Source of the DNA: AC-32 sp036265535
GTDB taxonomy: Bacteria > Actinomycetota > Thermoleophilia > Gaiellales > Gaiellaceae
NCBI GenBank assembly: GCA_036265535.1
Contig: DATAOV010000089.1
Span: forward strand, 10,000 to 73,999
Length of the DNA stretch: 64,000 nt
Direction of reading: 5' to 3'
A program made the position numbers and the translations under genes. The first letter of the stretch is position 1. Every line of letters starts with the position of its first letter. The notes beneath the pieces were generated by a model. It was given only the letters and a program-made list of their open reading frames with translations, did not search any database and was not told the DNA's origin. Shown piece by piece: positions 51,990-60,393 of this stretch.

Positions 51990-53039
51990 AGCAACCGCAG
52001 GCAGGCGCTGGCGGCGCCAGGTGAGGCCGGCCGCAGCCCCGAGCGCGAGCGTCGGCACGATCGTCAGGAAGCGGTACAGGAGCACGGCCGCGACGACGCC
52101 GGCGTTGTTGCCGCCGAAGCCGACGAGCACCGACGTCAGGCCCAGCTCGACTACACCGAGCCCGCCGGGCGTGATCGGGATCGAGCCGAGCACCCGCGCG
52201 AGCGACCAGCCCGCGAACGCCTCGACCACGGACACCTGGTCAGGGCCGACATCGAGAGCGCGCAGGCACGCGAGCAGCACGAGGAAGACGGACAGCTGCC
52301 CGGCCAGCGTCGCGAGCGTGAGCACGTGCCACCGCCTCCGCAGCAGCCCGATCGCCCGGTTGCGGAAGCGGACGAAGCTCTCTCCCGCCCAGCCGACAGG
52401 CCCGCGGCCGACGATCCGCAGGGCCCGGTTCACCACGCGCGCGGCGAGATCGCCGACCTTCCGCGCCATCTTCGAGCTCGAGAGCGCGGCCGCGAAGGCC
52501 GCTGCTACGGTCACGAACGCGGCGAACCCGATGATGGCGATCGTCTGCAGCGCGGCGCCGCTGCCTCCCGTGAGCGTGAGCAGCGCGAGCGCGAGCGCCG
52601 GGAAGCCGAGGATCGCGAGCTGGTTCCAGATCCCGGTGAGCGTCACGGCCAGCGCCACCTCGTCGGCGTGGAAGCCCCAGGCCAGCAGCATCGCAGCGGA
52701 GACCCCGACTCCCACGACCGGTCCTCCCGGTGCGAGGTAGGTCCCCGCCGTCGAGGCCTGCGTCACGGTCTCCGCCTGCAGGAAACGAAGGCCGGGCAGC
52801 GCCGCCATCCAGGGGGGAGCGAACGTGACGAGGTTCAGCACGACGGTCGCGAGGAGAATCCCGACCCACGCCCACGAGAGCATCTTCACCTGGTCCCAGA
52901 CCGCGCCGTAGTTGGCGAACTGCGGGAGCACGAAGACGAACGTCCCCACGATCACCGCGATGGCGATGCCGCCCCCGAGGCCGCGTTTCAGCCAGGGTTT
53001 CCAGCCTCGCCCCGCCGGTTCCTTCGCCTCGACGCTCAG
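51948..53039 (-). CDS. Lysylphosphatidylglycerol synthase TM-region/flippase-like (UPF0104) protein, copy 1
   Basis: About 363 aa with eight or more helices. The family patterns are STAGTYLAPGGPVVGVGVSA (near 100) and ILGSIPITPGGLGVVELGLT-like near the end (LGSIPITPGGLGVVELGL). Members flip or export lipids; the aminoacyltransferase half of MprF is absent. No ATG, GTG or TTG exists at the domain start. CTG 53039, overlapping the upstream MBL stop (CTGA), is the best candidate start, so translation is likely coupled. A paralogue is at 59299-60393. Confidence 0.85.
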   Translation of the reverse strand: MSVEAKEPAGRGWKPWLKRGLGGGIAIAVIVGTFVFVLPQFANYGAVWDQVKMLSWAWVGILLATVVLNLVTFAPPWMAALPGLRFLQAETVTQASTAGTYLAPGGPVVGVGVSAAMLLAWGFHADEVALAVTLTGIWNQLAILGFPALALALLTLTGGSGAALQTIAIIGFAAFVTVAAAFAAALSSSKMARKVGDLAARVVNRALRIVGRGPVGWAGESFVRFRNRAIGLLRRRWHVLTLATLAGQLSVFLVLLACLRALDVGPDQVSVVEAFAGWSLARVLGSIPITPGGLGVVELGLTSVLVGFGGNNAGVVAAVLLYRFLTIVPTLALGAAAGLTWRRQRLPAVASAPPDDGGLGPPR

Positions 53040-53812
53040 CGAACCGTCCCGAAGCCGAGCGTCTCTCCGATTCCGAGCACACGGATCTCGACCTCCGGCG
53101 CGAGCTCGGCGGCGGCCGCGGCGAACTCCCTCGCCGGCCGGTCTCCGAGCGGCGCTCCGAACGGCGTCCGGTACGTGCCCCAGTGAACGGGCACAGCGAC
53201 CTTCGGCTGCAGGAGCTGCAGCGCTTCGGCGGCACGACCCGGGTCGAGATGCCCGGCCGGAAGCCTCGACCCCCACCCGCTGACGGGCAGGACCGCGACG
53301 TCCACGGGAGCGAGCTCGGCCATGCCGTCGAAGATGTCCGTATCCCCGGCGAAGTAGACCCGCCTCGAGCCCGCGACGACGTACCCGAGCGCCGCCGAGC
53401 GGCCCGTGAGCGGCCAGCGCCTCGACTCGTGCTCGGCGTGCGTCACCCGGATTGCGACTCCGCCCAGCTCTAGCACTTCGCCGGCGGCCACCTCGCACAC
53501 GTGCTCAAACCCTTGTCGTCGCAGGAGCTCTCCCACGCCGTTGGGAACCACGACCGGCACGGAGCGCCCGAGGCTGCGCAGGGACGCCAGGTCGAGGTGG
53601 TCGAAATGAGCATGCGAGACGAGGATCCCGTCGAGAGTGCCGAGTGAGCCCGGATCCACCCCAACCTCCCGGCGTAGGTGCCAGATCCGGCGCCGCAACA
53701 CCGGATCGGTGACGAGCCGCGTGCCGTCGAGTTCGATCACGACGCTGCTGTGCCCCAGCCAGGTGAGCCCGCCCAGAGCACCGATCGAACACCCGGCCGC
53801 GGCCGGGTTCAT
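53036..53812 (-). CDS. Metallo-beta-lactamase-fold hydrolase (UlaG/NAPE-PLD-like)
   Basis: 258 aa. LTWLGHSSVVIELDG opens the fold. The metal motif SHAHFDHLD (near residue 75) supplies HxHxDH, GDTDIFDGM an Asp, and VPVHWGTYRTP the last His. This subgroup includes L-ascorbate-6-phosphate lactonase and N-acyl-phosphatidylethanolamine phospholipase D-like enzymes. The latter would fit the lipid-handling neighbours. ATG 53812 overlaps palindrome site 5. The stop overlaps the flippase-like gene. Confidence 0.87.
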   Translation of the reverse strand: MNPAAAGCSIGALGGLTWLGHSSVVIELDGTRLVTDPVLRRRIWHLRREVGVDPGSLGTLDGILVSHAHFDHLDLASLRSLGRSVPVVVPNGVGELLRRQGFEHVCEVAAGEVLELGGVAIRVTHAEHESRRWPLTGRSAALGYVVAGSRRVYFAGDTDIFDGMAELAPVDVAVLPVSGWGSRLPAGHLDPGRAAEALQLLQPKVAVPVHWGTYRTPFGAPLGDRPAREFAAAAAELAPEVEIRVLGIGETLGFGTVR

Positions 53813-53830
53813 CACCCTCTTCGGATGAGG
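53810..53830. promoter_or_regulatory. CATC-type palindrome, site 5
   Basis: CATCACCC, five bases, GGATGAGG. The left half includes the reverse-strand start codon of the MBL gene, and the right edge is 43 bases upstream of the divergent phosphodiesterase gene. Some similarity in the left half may come from the start codon. Confidence 0.45.
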
Positions 53831-53873
53831 CCCGGCGGAGGGCTCCAGGTGAGAATCTCCGTCTAGCACGGCC

Positions 53874-55907
53874 ATGACTTCCACCGAACAGCACACTCCC
53901 GAATCGCCCGGCTGGAGCCCGAGGCGCCCGAAGATCAGACCGTTCGCGCTCGCAGTCGCGTGGCTCGTGTCCGCGTCCGCGTTGCTCGTGGCCGCGGAGA
54001 TCGTCCCGGGAGCGACGGTGAACGACTTCGGTGGCGCGTTGGCCGCCGCCGCGGCGATCGCCGTGCTGAACGCGATCGTCCCGCCGTTGCTCGCCGCGCT
54101 GCGGCTGCCGCTGATGCTCCTGACTGGGCTCGTGCTCATCCTCGTCGCCGACGCGCTGATGCTGCTCGCGGCCGACAGCATCACCGACGGCGACCTTCAG
54201 ATCGACTCTTTCTGGTCGGCCCTCGGCGTGGCCTTCGTCGCCTCGGCGGTAGGCGTCGTGATCGAGGTCGTCCTCGGGACGAACGACGACGACACGTACA
54301 CGCTGAAGGTGATTCAGCGGATCGCACGCCGCTCCGGCGGCCGGACGGTCACCGACTCGCCGGGGATCGTGTTCCTCGAGATCGACGGTCTTGCGCTGCC
54401 CGTGCTGCAGCGCGCAATGCGGGACGGCAGCGCCCCGACGATGGCGCGCTGGGTCGCGGACGGGACCCACCGCTTCACGGAATGGGAGACCGACCTCTCC
54501 TCCCAGACCGGCGCCAGCCAGGCCGGCATCCTGCTGGGCTCGAACGACGACATCCCCGCATTCCGCTGGGTCGAGAAGGAGACAGCCAAGCTGGTGGCGT
54601 GCTCCGGGCCGCCAGACTGCGCCGAGATCGAGCGGCGCCACGCCTCCGGCCGGGGCCTGCTCGTGGACGGCGGCGCGAGCCGGGGCAACCTGCTCTCCGG
54701 GGAGGCCGACGAGGTGATCCTGACCGTCAGCCGGATGGACGCCGAGAAGGGCGCGAACCCCGGCTACCGCGCCTTCTTCGCCAACGGGTTCAACGTGGTG
54801 CGGGTGCTGGTGCTGTTCTTCTGGGAGGTCGTGCTCGAATGGTCGGCCGCGGGGAGGGCCAAGCGCCGTGACGTGCGTCCGCGGGGGCACCGCGGCGGCC
54901 TCTATCCGTTCATGCGCGCCGCTCTCTGCGTGGTCGTCCGCGACCTGATCGTGTACGGCGTCCTCACGGACATGATGAAGGGCCGGCCCGCGATCTACGC
55001 AACCTTCTCGAGCTACGACGAGGTCGCTCACCATTCGGGCCTCGAGCGGGCAGACACCCTCGAGGCGCTACGCAAGCTCGACGAGCACTTCCGGCGCATC
55101 GAGCGGGCCAGGCCCTACGCGGCCCGGCCGTACGAGATCGTTGTTCTCTCCGACCACGGGCAGACGCAGGGCGCAACCTTCAAGCAGCGGAACGGCTACG
55201 GCCTCGACGAGCTCGTCGAGCGCTCGCTCGAACGCGGCGCGGTGGCCACCGTCGGCGGCGGGGACGAGAATCACAGCAACCTCGGCAACGCGGTCGGCGA
55301 GGCGACGGTGGGCACGGCGAAGAAGAAACGCCCGAAGAACGACGTCTCCGACAAGGAAGTGGTCGTTCTCGGCTCCGGGAACCTCGGCCTGGTCTACCTG
55401 ATGAGCGAACGGCGCCGCCTGACCCGCGAGGAGATCGACGAGCAGCATCCGCGCCTGCTGCCGGCGCTGCGGTCCCACCCGCACGTCGGCTGGCTTCTCG
55501 TGCGCTCGGAGCGCGACGGAGCCGTCGCCCTCGGCGCGAACGGCGCGCATCACCTGGCGGACGGGACCGTCGACGGGGAAGACCCGCTGGCGCACTTCTC
55601 GCCGAATGCCCCGCGCCATCTGCTCCGGACCGACGGCTTCGAGCACGTCGCGGACATCATGGTCGGGAGCTTCTACGACCCGGCCCTCGACGAGGGCTGT
55701 GCCTTCGAGGAGCTGATCTCTTTCCACGGCGGCATCGGCGGCGCGCAGACCCGTCCCTTCCTGCTCGCGCCCGTGAGCCTGCCGCTGCCGGACGAGCCGA
55801 TCGTCGGCGCGTCCGCCGTCCACGCGATCCTGTCCGGGTGGCGCCGCACTCTGAACGGCAGCGCCGGGCCGGTCGAGCCGCGACCACTGGCAACGACAAC
55901 GGGCTGA
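53874..55907 (+). CDS. Four-helix holin-like domain fused to an alkaline-phosphatase-superfamily phosphodiesterase
   Basis: 677 aa. The first about 130 residues contain four helices (LAVAWLVSASALLVAAEIVP onward), similar to the actinobacterial four-TM holin-like family. From about residue 165 an alkaline-phosphatase-superfamily domain begins: IVFLEIDGLALPVLQ (first metal Asp), SQTGASQAGILLGSND (nucleophile region), YATFSSYDEVAHHSG (Asp/His) and VVLSDHGQTQG (Asp-His). The enzyme should cleave phosphodiesters at the membrane face. The ATG start 53874 is 43 bases from palindrome site 5. The K+ channel gene follows. Confidence 0.85.
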   Translation: MTSTEQHTPESPGWSPRRPKIRPFALAVAWLVSASALLVAAEIVPGATVNDFGGALAAAAAIAVLNAIVPPLLAALRLPLMLLTGLVLILVADALMLLAADSITDGDLQIDSFWSALGVAFVASAVGVVIEVVLGTNDDDTYTLKVIQRIARRSGGRTVTDSPGIVFLEIDGLALPVLQRAMRDGSAPTMARWVADGTHRFTEWETDLSSQTGASQAGILLGSNDDIPAFRWVEKETAKLVACSGPPDCAEIERRHASGRGLLVDGGASRGNLLSGEADEVILTVSRMDAEKGANPGYRAFFANGFNVVRVLVLFFWEVVLEWSAAGRAKRRDVRPRGHRGGLYPFMRAALCVVVRDLIVYGVLTDMMKGRPAIYATFSSYDEVAHHSGLERADTLEALRKLDEHFRRIERARPYAARPYEIVVLSDHGQTQGATFKQRNGYGLDELVERSLERGAVATVGGGDENHSNLGNAVGEATVGTAKKKRPKNDVSDKEVVVLGSGNLGLVYLMSERRRLTREEIDEQHPRLLPALRSHPHVGWLLVRSERDGAVALGANGAHHLADGTVDGEDPLAHFSPNAPRHLLRTDGFEHVADIMVGSFYDPALDEGCAFEELISFHGGIGGAQTRPFLLAPVSLPLPDEPIVGASAVHAILSGWRRTLNGSAGPVEPRPLATTTG

Positions 55908-55920
55908 GCGCAGGTCGGCC

Positions 55921-56592
55921 GTGAAACACCTCTGGCACCCGGGGTCCCGGGTGTCTCGCCTACGGGCGAGCCACAGCTACGGGATCGTGCTCCTGCTGAT
56001 CGCCGGGGTGTTCGTCTTCACCTCGGTGGCCTCGAACAGCGACTGGGCAGACAGCACGCTGCTTCTGCTCCAGGCGACGACGCTCGTCGCTGCGCTCTAC
56101 ACCTCGGGCGTGGCGCGCGCAGACTCGTCGATCAGCGTCGGGCTGGTCGCGGTCTCCGCGACCTGCGCCGTCCTGCTCCTGCTGTTCGGCGGGACGCCGC
56201 TCGAAGCCCTGGTGGGGATCCTGTCCGGCGTCCTGACCGTGGCGACGATCCTCACCGTTGGAATCGGCATCGTCGACCAGGGCGAGGCGAACATACAGGC
56301 AGTGACGGGAGCCATCTGCGTCTACGTGCTGATCGGGCTCCTGTTCGTCTTCCTCTACGGCGTGCTGGCGACGGTCGGGTCGGGCAACTTCTTCGCCCAG
56401 GGAACCGACGGGACACGCTCCTTGCGGCTCTACTTCAGCTTCGTCACCCTCGCGACGCTCGGCTACGGCGACTACACCCCGGCCGGTGAGTTCGGCCGCA
56501 CGCTCGCCATCGTGGAGGCACTTTTCGGCCAGCTCTACCTCGTGACGGTGATCGCGGTGCTCGTCTCCCGGATGCGGCGGAAGCAGGCCTAG
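55921..56592 (+). CDS. Ion channel with potassium selectivity filter
   Basis: 223 aa. Helices at the N-terminus (IVLLLIAGVFVFTSVASNSD and others) precede a pore loop SFVTLATLGYGDYTPAGEFGR (near 176) with the canonical TLGYGD filter and a following inner helix (LYLVTVIAVLVSRM). The number of helices before the pore suggests a 6-TM-like layout without an obvious S4 sensor. It is 13 bases after the phosphodiesterase gene and probably co-transcribed. Its end overlaps the convergent lipoprotein gene by 4 bases. Confidence 0.88.
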   Translation: MKHLWHPGSRVSRLRASHSYGIVLLLIAGVFVFTSVASNSDWADSTLLLLQATTLVAALYTSGVARADSSISVGLVAVSATCAVLLLLFGGTPLEALVGILSGVLTVATILTVGIGIVDQGEANIQAVTGAICVYVLIGLLFVFLYGVLATVGSGNFFAQGTDGTRSLRLYFSFVTLATLGYGDYTPAGEFGRTLAIVEALFGQLYLVTVIAVLVSRMRRKQA

Positions 56593-57137
56593 GAGCTCGT
56601 CAGGCTGTCGCAGGCAGACGAGTTCTGGAACGCTTTCTTGAGCTCGCCGTCCGGGTCGGCGGAATCGAGCTTCGACGCGGCCGAGTTGATCTGGTTGCCC
56701 ATCGTCGAGAGCGTCGAGCTGACGCTCTGCGCGGCCGTGACCGCCCCCTGAACCCCCGAGGCGTTCTTGACGTCGTCCTGCATCTGCTGCACGTCGTCCT
56801 TGACCTCACTCGAGAGCTGGTCCATGGCGTTCTTCGCGTCCTGCCCCTGCTTCGTGTCGGGCTTGCCGAGAGCCTTGAGGTCGCTGACCAGGGTGTCGCT
56901 CGCGCTCTTGATGTCGTCGGCGGCGGTATTGAGGCTGTCCTTCGAGACGTTGCCCTTGAGCTCGTTCCCCGCAGACTTGACGGAGTTCGTCCACTGCGTG
57001 AGCGCGGAGCAGACGCCGCTGGCCCAGTCGTCGGCCGACGACGTGCTGTTCGAACTGCTGCTGCTGCCGCCGCAGCCGGCCGCCGTTAGCAGCGCACCCA
57101 GGACCAGCGTTGCGAGCGCGAGCTTCAGCAAACGCAC
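56589..57137 (-). CDS. Putative lipoprotein with helical coiled-coil-like body
   Basis: 182 aa from GTG 57137 (a GTG at 57155 is possible; GGAAGG precedes the inner one). The lipobox LLTAAGC is followed by a Gly/Ser-rich linker. The helical body has regularly spaced acidic and basic residues (KDSLNTAADDIKSASDTLVS, DVQQMQDDVKNASG). The mature protein should sit lipid-anchored outside the membrane. No family recognised. Palindrome site 6 lies about 50 bases upstream. Confidence 0.8.
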   Translation of the reverse strand: MRLLKLALATLVLGALLTAAGCGGSSSSSNSTSSADDWASGVCSALTQWTNSVKSAGNELKGNVSKDSLNTAADDIKSASDTLVSDLKALGKPDTKQGQDAKNAMDQLSSEVKDDVQQMQDDVKNASGVQGAVTAAQSVSSTLSTMGNQINSAASKLDSADPDGELKKAFQNSSACDSLTSS

Positions 57138-57187
57138 GACAAGTCGTCCTTCCACAACGCCAGCCTCCCCGGGCCGGCCTGACGACG

Positions 57188-57208
57188 CATCATCCCGTCG
57201 GGACGATG
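57188..57208. promoter_or_regulatory. CATC-type palindrome, site 6
   Basis: CATCATCC, five bases, GGACGATG; one mismatch from symmetry. It lies in the divergent gap between the lipoprotein gene (50 bases to GTG 57137) and the SHOCT gene (35 bases), so it could serve both. Confidence 0.6.
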
Positions 57209-57243
57209 TTCGGAATGCACAGCTCCACGACTGTTAGCTCGCC

Positions 57244-58596
57244 GTGTCGAAGACGCCGGAGATCGCGGCGCCTCTCAGCGGGCGCCGGAAGGCCGCGATC
57301 TGGACGCTGATCGTCCTCGCATCGCTCCTCGGAGTGCTCTCGATCATGGCGGGTTGGATCAACCGGCAGCTGCTCGACAACGACGAGTGGAACAGGGCCA
57401 GCGCCCGGATCGTGCGGGATCCGACCGTGCGGGAGACCCTCTCGATCTACCTCGTCAACTCGCTCTACGACAACGTCGACGTCGCCAAGGCGCTCGGGCA
57501 GAGGCTGCCTCCCAACGTGAAGCCGCTCGCCGGGCCCGCGGCGGGCGCGCTGCGGCAGCCCGCGACCGATTCGGTCCGCTTCCTGCTCGCCAGGCCCCGG
57601 GCCGAGCAGGTGTTCGTCGACGCGAGCTCGGATGCGCACCAGCGGCTGATCAACGTGCTGGAGAACAAGACCGGCGCCGGGATCTCCACCGGCAACGGCG
57701 TCGTCACGCTCAACCTCGGCGAGCTCGTGACCCAGCTCGGCGGCGATCTCGGCCTGCCCGACACGGCCCTCGCGAAGATCCACTCGGGCGCCGGCCGCGT
57801 GACGCTGATGCGCTCGAACGAGCTCGGGTTGGCGCAGAAGGGCGTGCAGGCGATCAGGTTTCTGAGCGTCTGGCTGCTCGTGCTCGTCCTCGCCTTGTTT
57901 GCGCTGGCCGTCTACCTGGCGCGCGGGCATCGGCGGGAGACGCTTCGCACGATCGGCTGGGCCTTCGTCTTCGTCGGCTTCCTCGTCCTGGCCGCCCGCC
58001 GGGTGGCAGGCAACTACGTGACGGACTCGCTCGCCGGGCCGCAGTTTCAGGACGCGGCTGAGCACGTCTGGCTGACGATGAGCTCGATCCTCGGCCAGAT
58101 CGGCCGTGAGACCGTCTTGTTCGGCGTCGTCGGCCTGCTTGGCGTCGGCTTGATGGGCCCCGGGGCTACGGCGACCTCCATCCGCCGCCGCCTGGCGCCG
58201 GTGCTCAACACCCGGCCGGGCCTTACCTGGGGCGTATTCGCGTTCGGGTTCCTCCTGCTCGTGCTCTGGGGCGGCCTGCTCGTCCTGCGCACCTGGTGGG
58301 AGACGCTGATCCTCCTCGCCCTGCTCGCGGCCGGGCTCGAGGCGCTTCGCCGCCAGACGCTGCGCGAGTTCCCTGACGCCAAACTCGGTACGGGGCCGCC
58401 GCCGCACGAGCGGCTCGCCGACTGGGCCCGGACACGGCGCGAGAGCCGCGAGCGGGTCGCCGCGCAGACCGCCCTCACCTCCACAGCGCCGCCCCCGTCG
58501 GTAGCACAGGAGCTCGCCCAGCTCGCCAAGCTTCGGGACGCGGGCGTACTCAGCGAGGAGGAGTTCGAGCGCTCGAAGCAGATCGCGCTGGCCTGA
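57244..58596 (+). CDS. Multi-spanning membrane protein with C-terminal SHOCT domain
   Basis: 450 aa. N-terminal helix (IWTLIVLASLLGVLSIMAGW) is followed by a large extracytoplasmic region (about residues 40-200) and four more helices to about 360. The C-terminal SHOCT motif is ELAQLAKLRDAGVLSEEEFE, then RSKQIAL. SHOCT is a short oligomerisation domain of otherwise unknown proteins. The GTG start is 35 bases from palindrome site 6. Function unknown, but its regulation is likely shared with the lipoprotein gene. Confidence 0.8.
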   Translation: MSKTPEIAAPLSGRRKAAIWTLIVLASLLGVLSIMAGWINRQLLDNDEWNRASARIVRDPTVRETLSIYLVNSLYDNVDVAKALGQRLPPNVKPLAGPAAGALRQPATDSVRFLLARPRAEQVFVDASSDAHQRLINVLENKTGAGISTGNGVVTLNLGELVTQLGGDLGLPDTALAKIHSGAGRVTLMRSNELGLAQKGVQAIRFLSVWLLVLVLALFALAVYLARGHRRETLRTIGWAFVFVGFLVLAARRVAGNYVTDSLAGPQFQDAAEHVWLTMSSILGQIGRETVLFGVVGLLGVGLMGPGATATSIRRRLAPVLNTRPGLTWGVFAFGFLLLVLWGGLLVLRTWWETLILLALLAAGLEALRRQTLREFPDAKLGTGPPPHERLADWARTRRESRERVAAQTALTSTAPPPSVAQELAQLAKLRDAGVLSEEEFERSKQIALA

Positions 58597-58604
58597 GGCG
58601 CGAC

Positions 58605-59276
58605 TCAGCCCGTCAGGCCGGCGATGCCGTTTCGCAGCAGGGACGCGGCCAGGAGGACGACGATCACGGCCGCCACGGTCCGCGCGTTGCGCTCGAGCCA
58701 CACGCGGACCGAGCCGAGTAGGCGCGTGGCCCAGTCGCGCGCGACGAGCAGCAGCACGATCGCGACCGCCAGCGGGAGCAGGGACACGAGCGAGAAGAAG
58801 AGCCAGTCCACGATGTACTGCGTCGCGCTCGGGTCGAGCTCCGAGATGTTCTTCAGCGCTATGGGGATGAAGGCGCCCGGGTTGGCGAGCGCTGCTCCGG
58901 CGCCAAGGACCGCGACGGCCGGCGACGAGGCCACCTTTCCGACCTTCTCGATCGCGTCGGCCGTGCGCGCCGGGTTAGGAGGGCGCCTCAGGACGCGGTA
59001 GACCAGGACGAGCAGGATCACGGCGAAAATGACGTCCAGGACCGCGACCCACGTCTTGGGCGTGTTGGGAGTGTTCGACGCAGCGACGTCGCCGATCACG
59101 AACGCCGCCACGATCCCGATCCCGAGCGTCGCGCCGAGGGCTCCCAGGTAGAACCAGATCCCGGTGCGGAGCGGCCGGTCACCAAGCACGAGGACGAGCA
59201 CCGAGAAGGTCAGCGTCGTCGGCGAGAGCATAGCCGCGAGCGCCGTCAGCGCCAGCTCGAGACTGATCCAGCCCAA
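58605..59276 (-). CDS. GAP (Sap/SfLAP, LysE-like) family membrane protein, copy 2
   Basis: 223 aa, six helices. ELALTALAAMLSPTTLTFSVLVLVLGDRPL is at the N-terminus, GAALANPGAFIPIALKNISEL near residue 125 and LGSVRVWLERNARTVAAVIV near the end. It is clearly related in layout to the copy at 50679-51356. It is the last gene of a minus-strand run that begins with the sulfatase. It lies 22 bases after the flippase-like gene, mirroring the GAP/flippase pairing at 51-53 kb. Confidence 0.85.
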   Translation of the reverse strand: MGWISLELALTALAAMLSPTTLTFSVLVLVLGDRPLRTGIWFYLGALGATLGIGIVAAFVIGDVAASNTPNTPKTWVAVLDVIFAVILLVLVYRVLRRPPNPARTADAIEKVGKVASSPAVAVLGAGAALANPGAFIPIALKNISELDPSATQYIVDWLFFSLVSLLPLAVAIVLLLVARDWATRLLGSVRVWLERNARTVAAVIVVLLAASLLRNGIAGLTG

Positions 59277-59298
59277 GCGGCCCTAGACCCGCGCCTGC

Positions 59299-60393
59299 TC
59301 AGGCATGCTCGTGCCTCGCCGCCCGCTTGGCCTCTTTCTTCGCATCCCGAGAGGCCTTCTGTTCGGCCGCCTTCGCCTTCGCGTCGACGTATGAGTTCTG
59401 GACGAGCTGCTTGCCACCTGTCCAGCCGAAGACCCAGACGAGCATGACGATCCCAAAGAGGATGTTCCATGCAGTTGTCACGAGCTGCTGCGCCACCGAG
59501 TACGCGGTCGCAGTCGTCGCATCGGTGACCCCGTTCAGCGAGGCGACGTTGAACGCCTGGTTCACGCCCGCCCCGCCGGGCGTGACCGAGGTGACGTTCG
59601 CGATCGAGTTCCCGCCGCAGATCCGCATCAACGTGTTGAAGCTGACCGGGATGTCATAGGCGGCGAGGAAGACCGACATCACCCCGAGACTCGCGCACCA
59701 GGCAACCAGCGACGGGGTGAACACGCGTAGCAGGTACTTGCGCGGCTCGGCGAGGATCGCGCCGCCCTCCTTGGCCTCGTTCCACCACTTGACGATCCGC
59801 GGCCAGAAGGCCCGGAAGAGCAGGAAGAGCAGGTACACGATCCCGAGCAGGAGGATCGCCGTCGCCCAGGGGTGCGAGTGGGTGAACTGGAACTTGATGT
59901 CGAAGGATCCCGCCACGCTCAGGAAGAGGTACAGGTACGTGAAGGCGCCGATGAGCGTGAAGAAGATCTTCTCGACGACGTACGCGCCCAGCACGCTCGA
60001 GAACGTCGCGCCGGCGATCAGGGTCGTGAACATCAGCAGCATGACGAGCGTGCCGAGGTTCGCGGGCAGGAAGCCGTTTAGGGCCACGGAGATCGCATAG
60101 CAGGCGAGCACGAGCCGGAAGCGCGTAGCCGGATACGCGTAGTGGAGGATCGAGAACCAGGCGAAGGCGGTGAGCGACGTCTGCAGGGTCTTGAGCACGC
60201 AGGCGGCGACGAGGTAGCCGAACGAGATCTCGGTGATCGTGTCCCAGAGGTCGCCGAACCAGTCGCCGATGTCCCACCCGAGCAGGTAGGCGGCGGCCCC
60301 GATCACGACGATCAAGACCCCCCAGCTCACGATACGCCTGAGCCTCGAGCGTGCCGGCGACTCGCTGACGACCGGTGCGGTCGCCTCGCTCAT
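59299..60393 (-). CDS. Lysylphosphatidylglycerol synthase TM-region/flippase-like (UPF0104) protein, copy 2
   Basis: 364 aa, about eight helices. FLPANLGTLVMLLMFTTLIA near residue 110 and NSIANVTSVTPGGAGVNQAF near 275 give the family Pro-Gly-Gly loop. It ends in a strongly basic, Lys/Arg/Ala-rich tail (KAKAAEQKASRDAKKEAKRA). ATG 60393 overlaps the stop of the sulfatase-maturase gene by 4 bases, so the two are coupled. Likely lipid transport across the membrane. Confidence 0.83.
   Translation of the reverse strand: MSEATAPVVSESPARSRLRRIVSWGVLIVVIGAAAYLLGWDIGDWFGDLWDTITEISFGYLVAACVLKTLQTSLTAFAWFSILHYAYPATRFRLVLACYAISVALNGFLPANLGTLVMLLMFTTLIAGATFSSVLGAYVVEKIFFTLIGAFTYLYLFLSVAGSFDIKFQFTHSHPWATAILLLGIVYLLFLLFRAFWPRIVKWWNEAKEGGAILAEPRKYLLRVFTPSLVAWCASLGVMSVFLAAYDIPVSFNTLMRICGGNSIANVTSVTPGGAGVNQAFNVASLNGVTDATTATAYSVAQQLVTTAWNILFGIVMLVWVFGWTGGKQLVQNSYVDAKAKAAEQKASRDAKKEAKRAARHEHA

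Noticed and set aside
53505..55034. 509-codon open frame antisense to the phosphodiesterase gene
   Set aside because: No domain is recognisable, and its composition mirrors the codon bias of the real gene on the other strand.
57190..58701. 503-codon open frame antisense to the SHOCT membrane protein
   Set aside because: Shadow of the real gene; its helices, SHOCT domain and promoter site are all on the plus strand.
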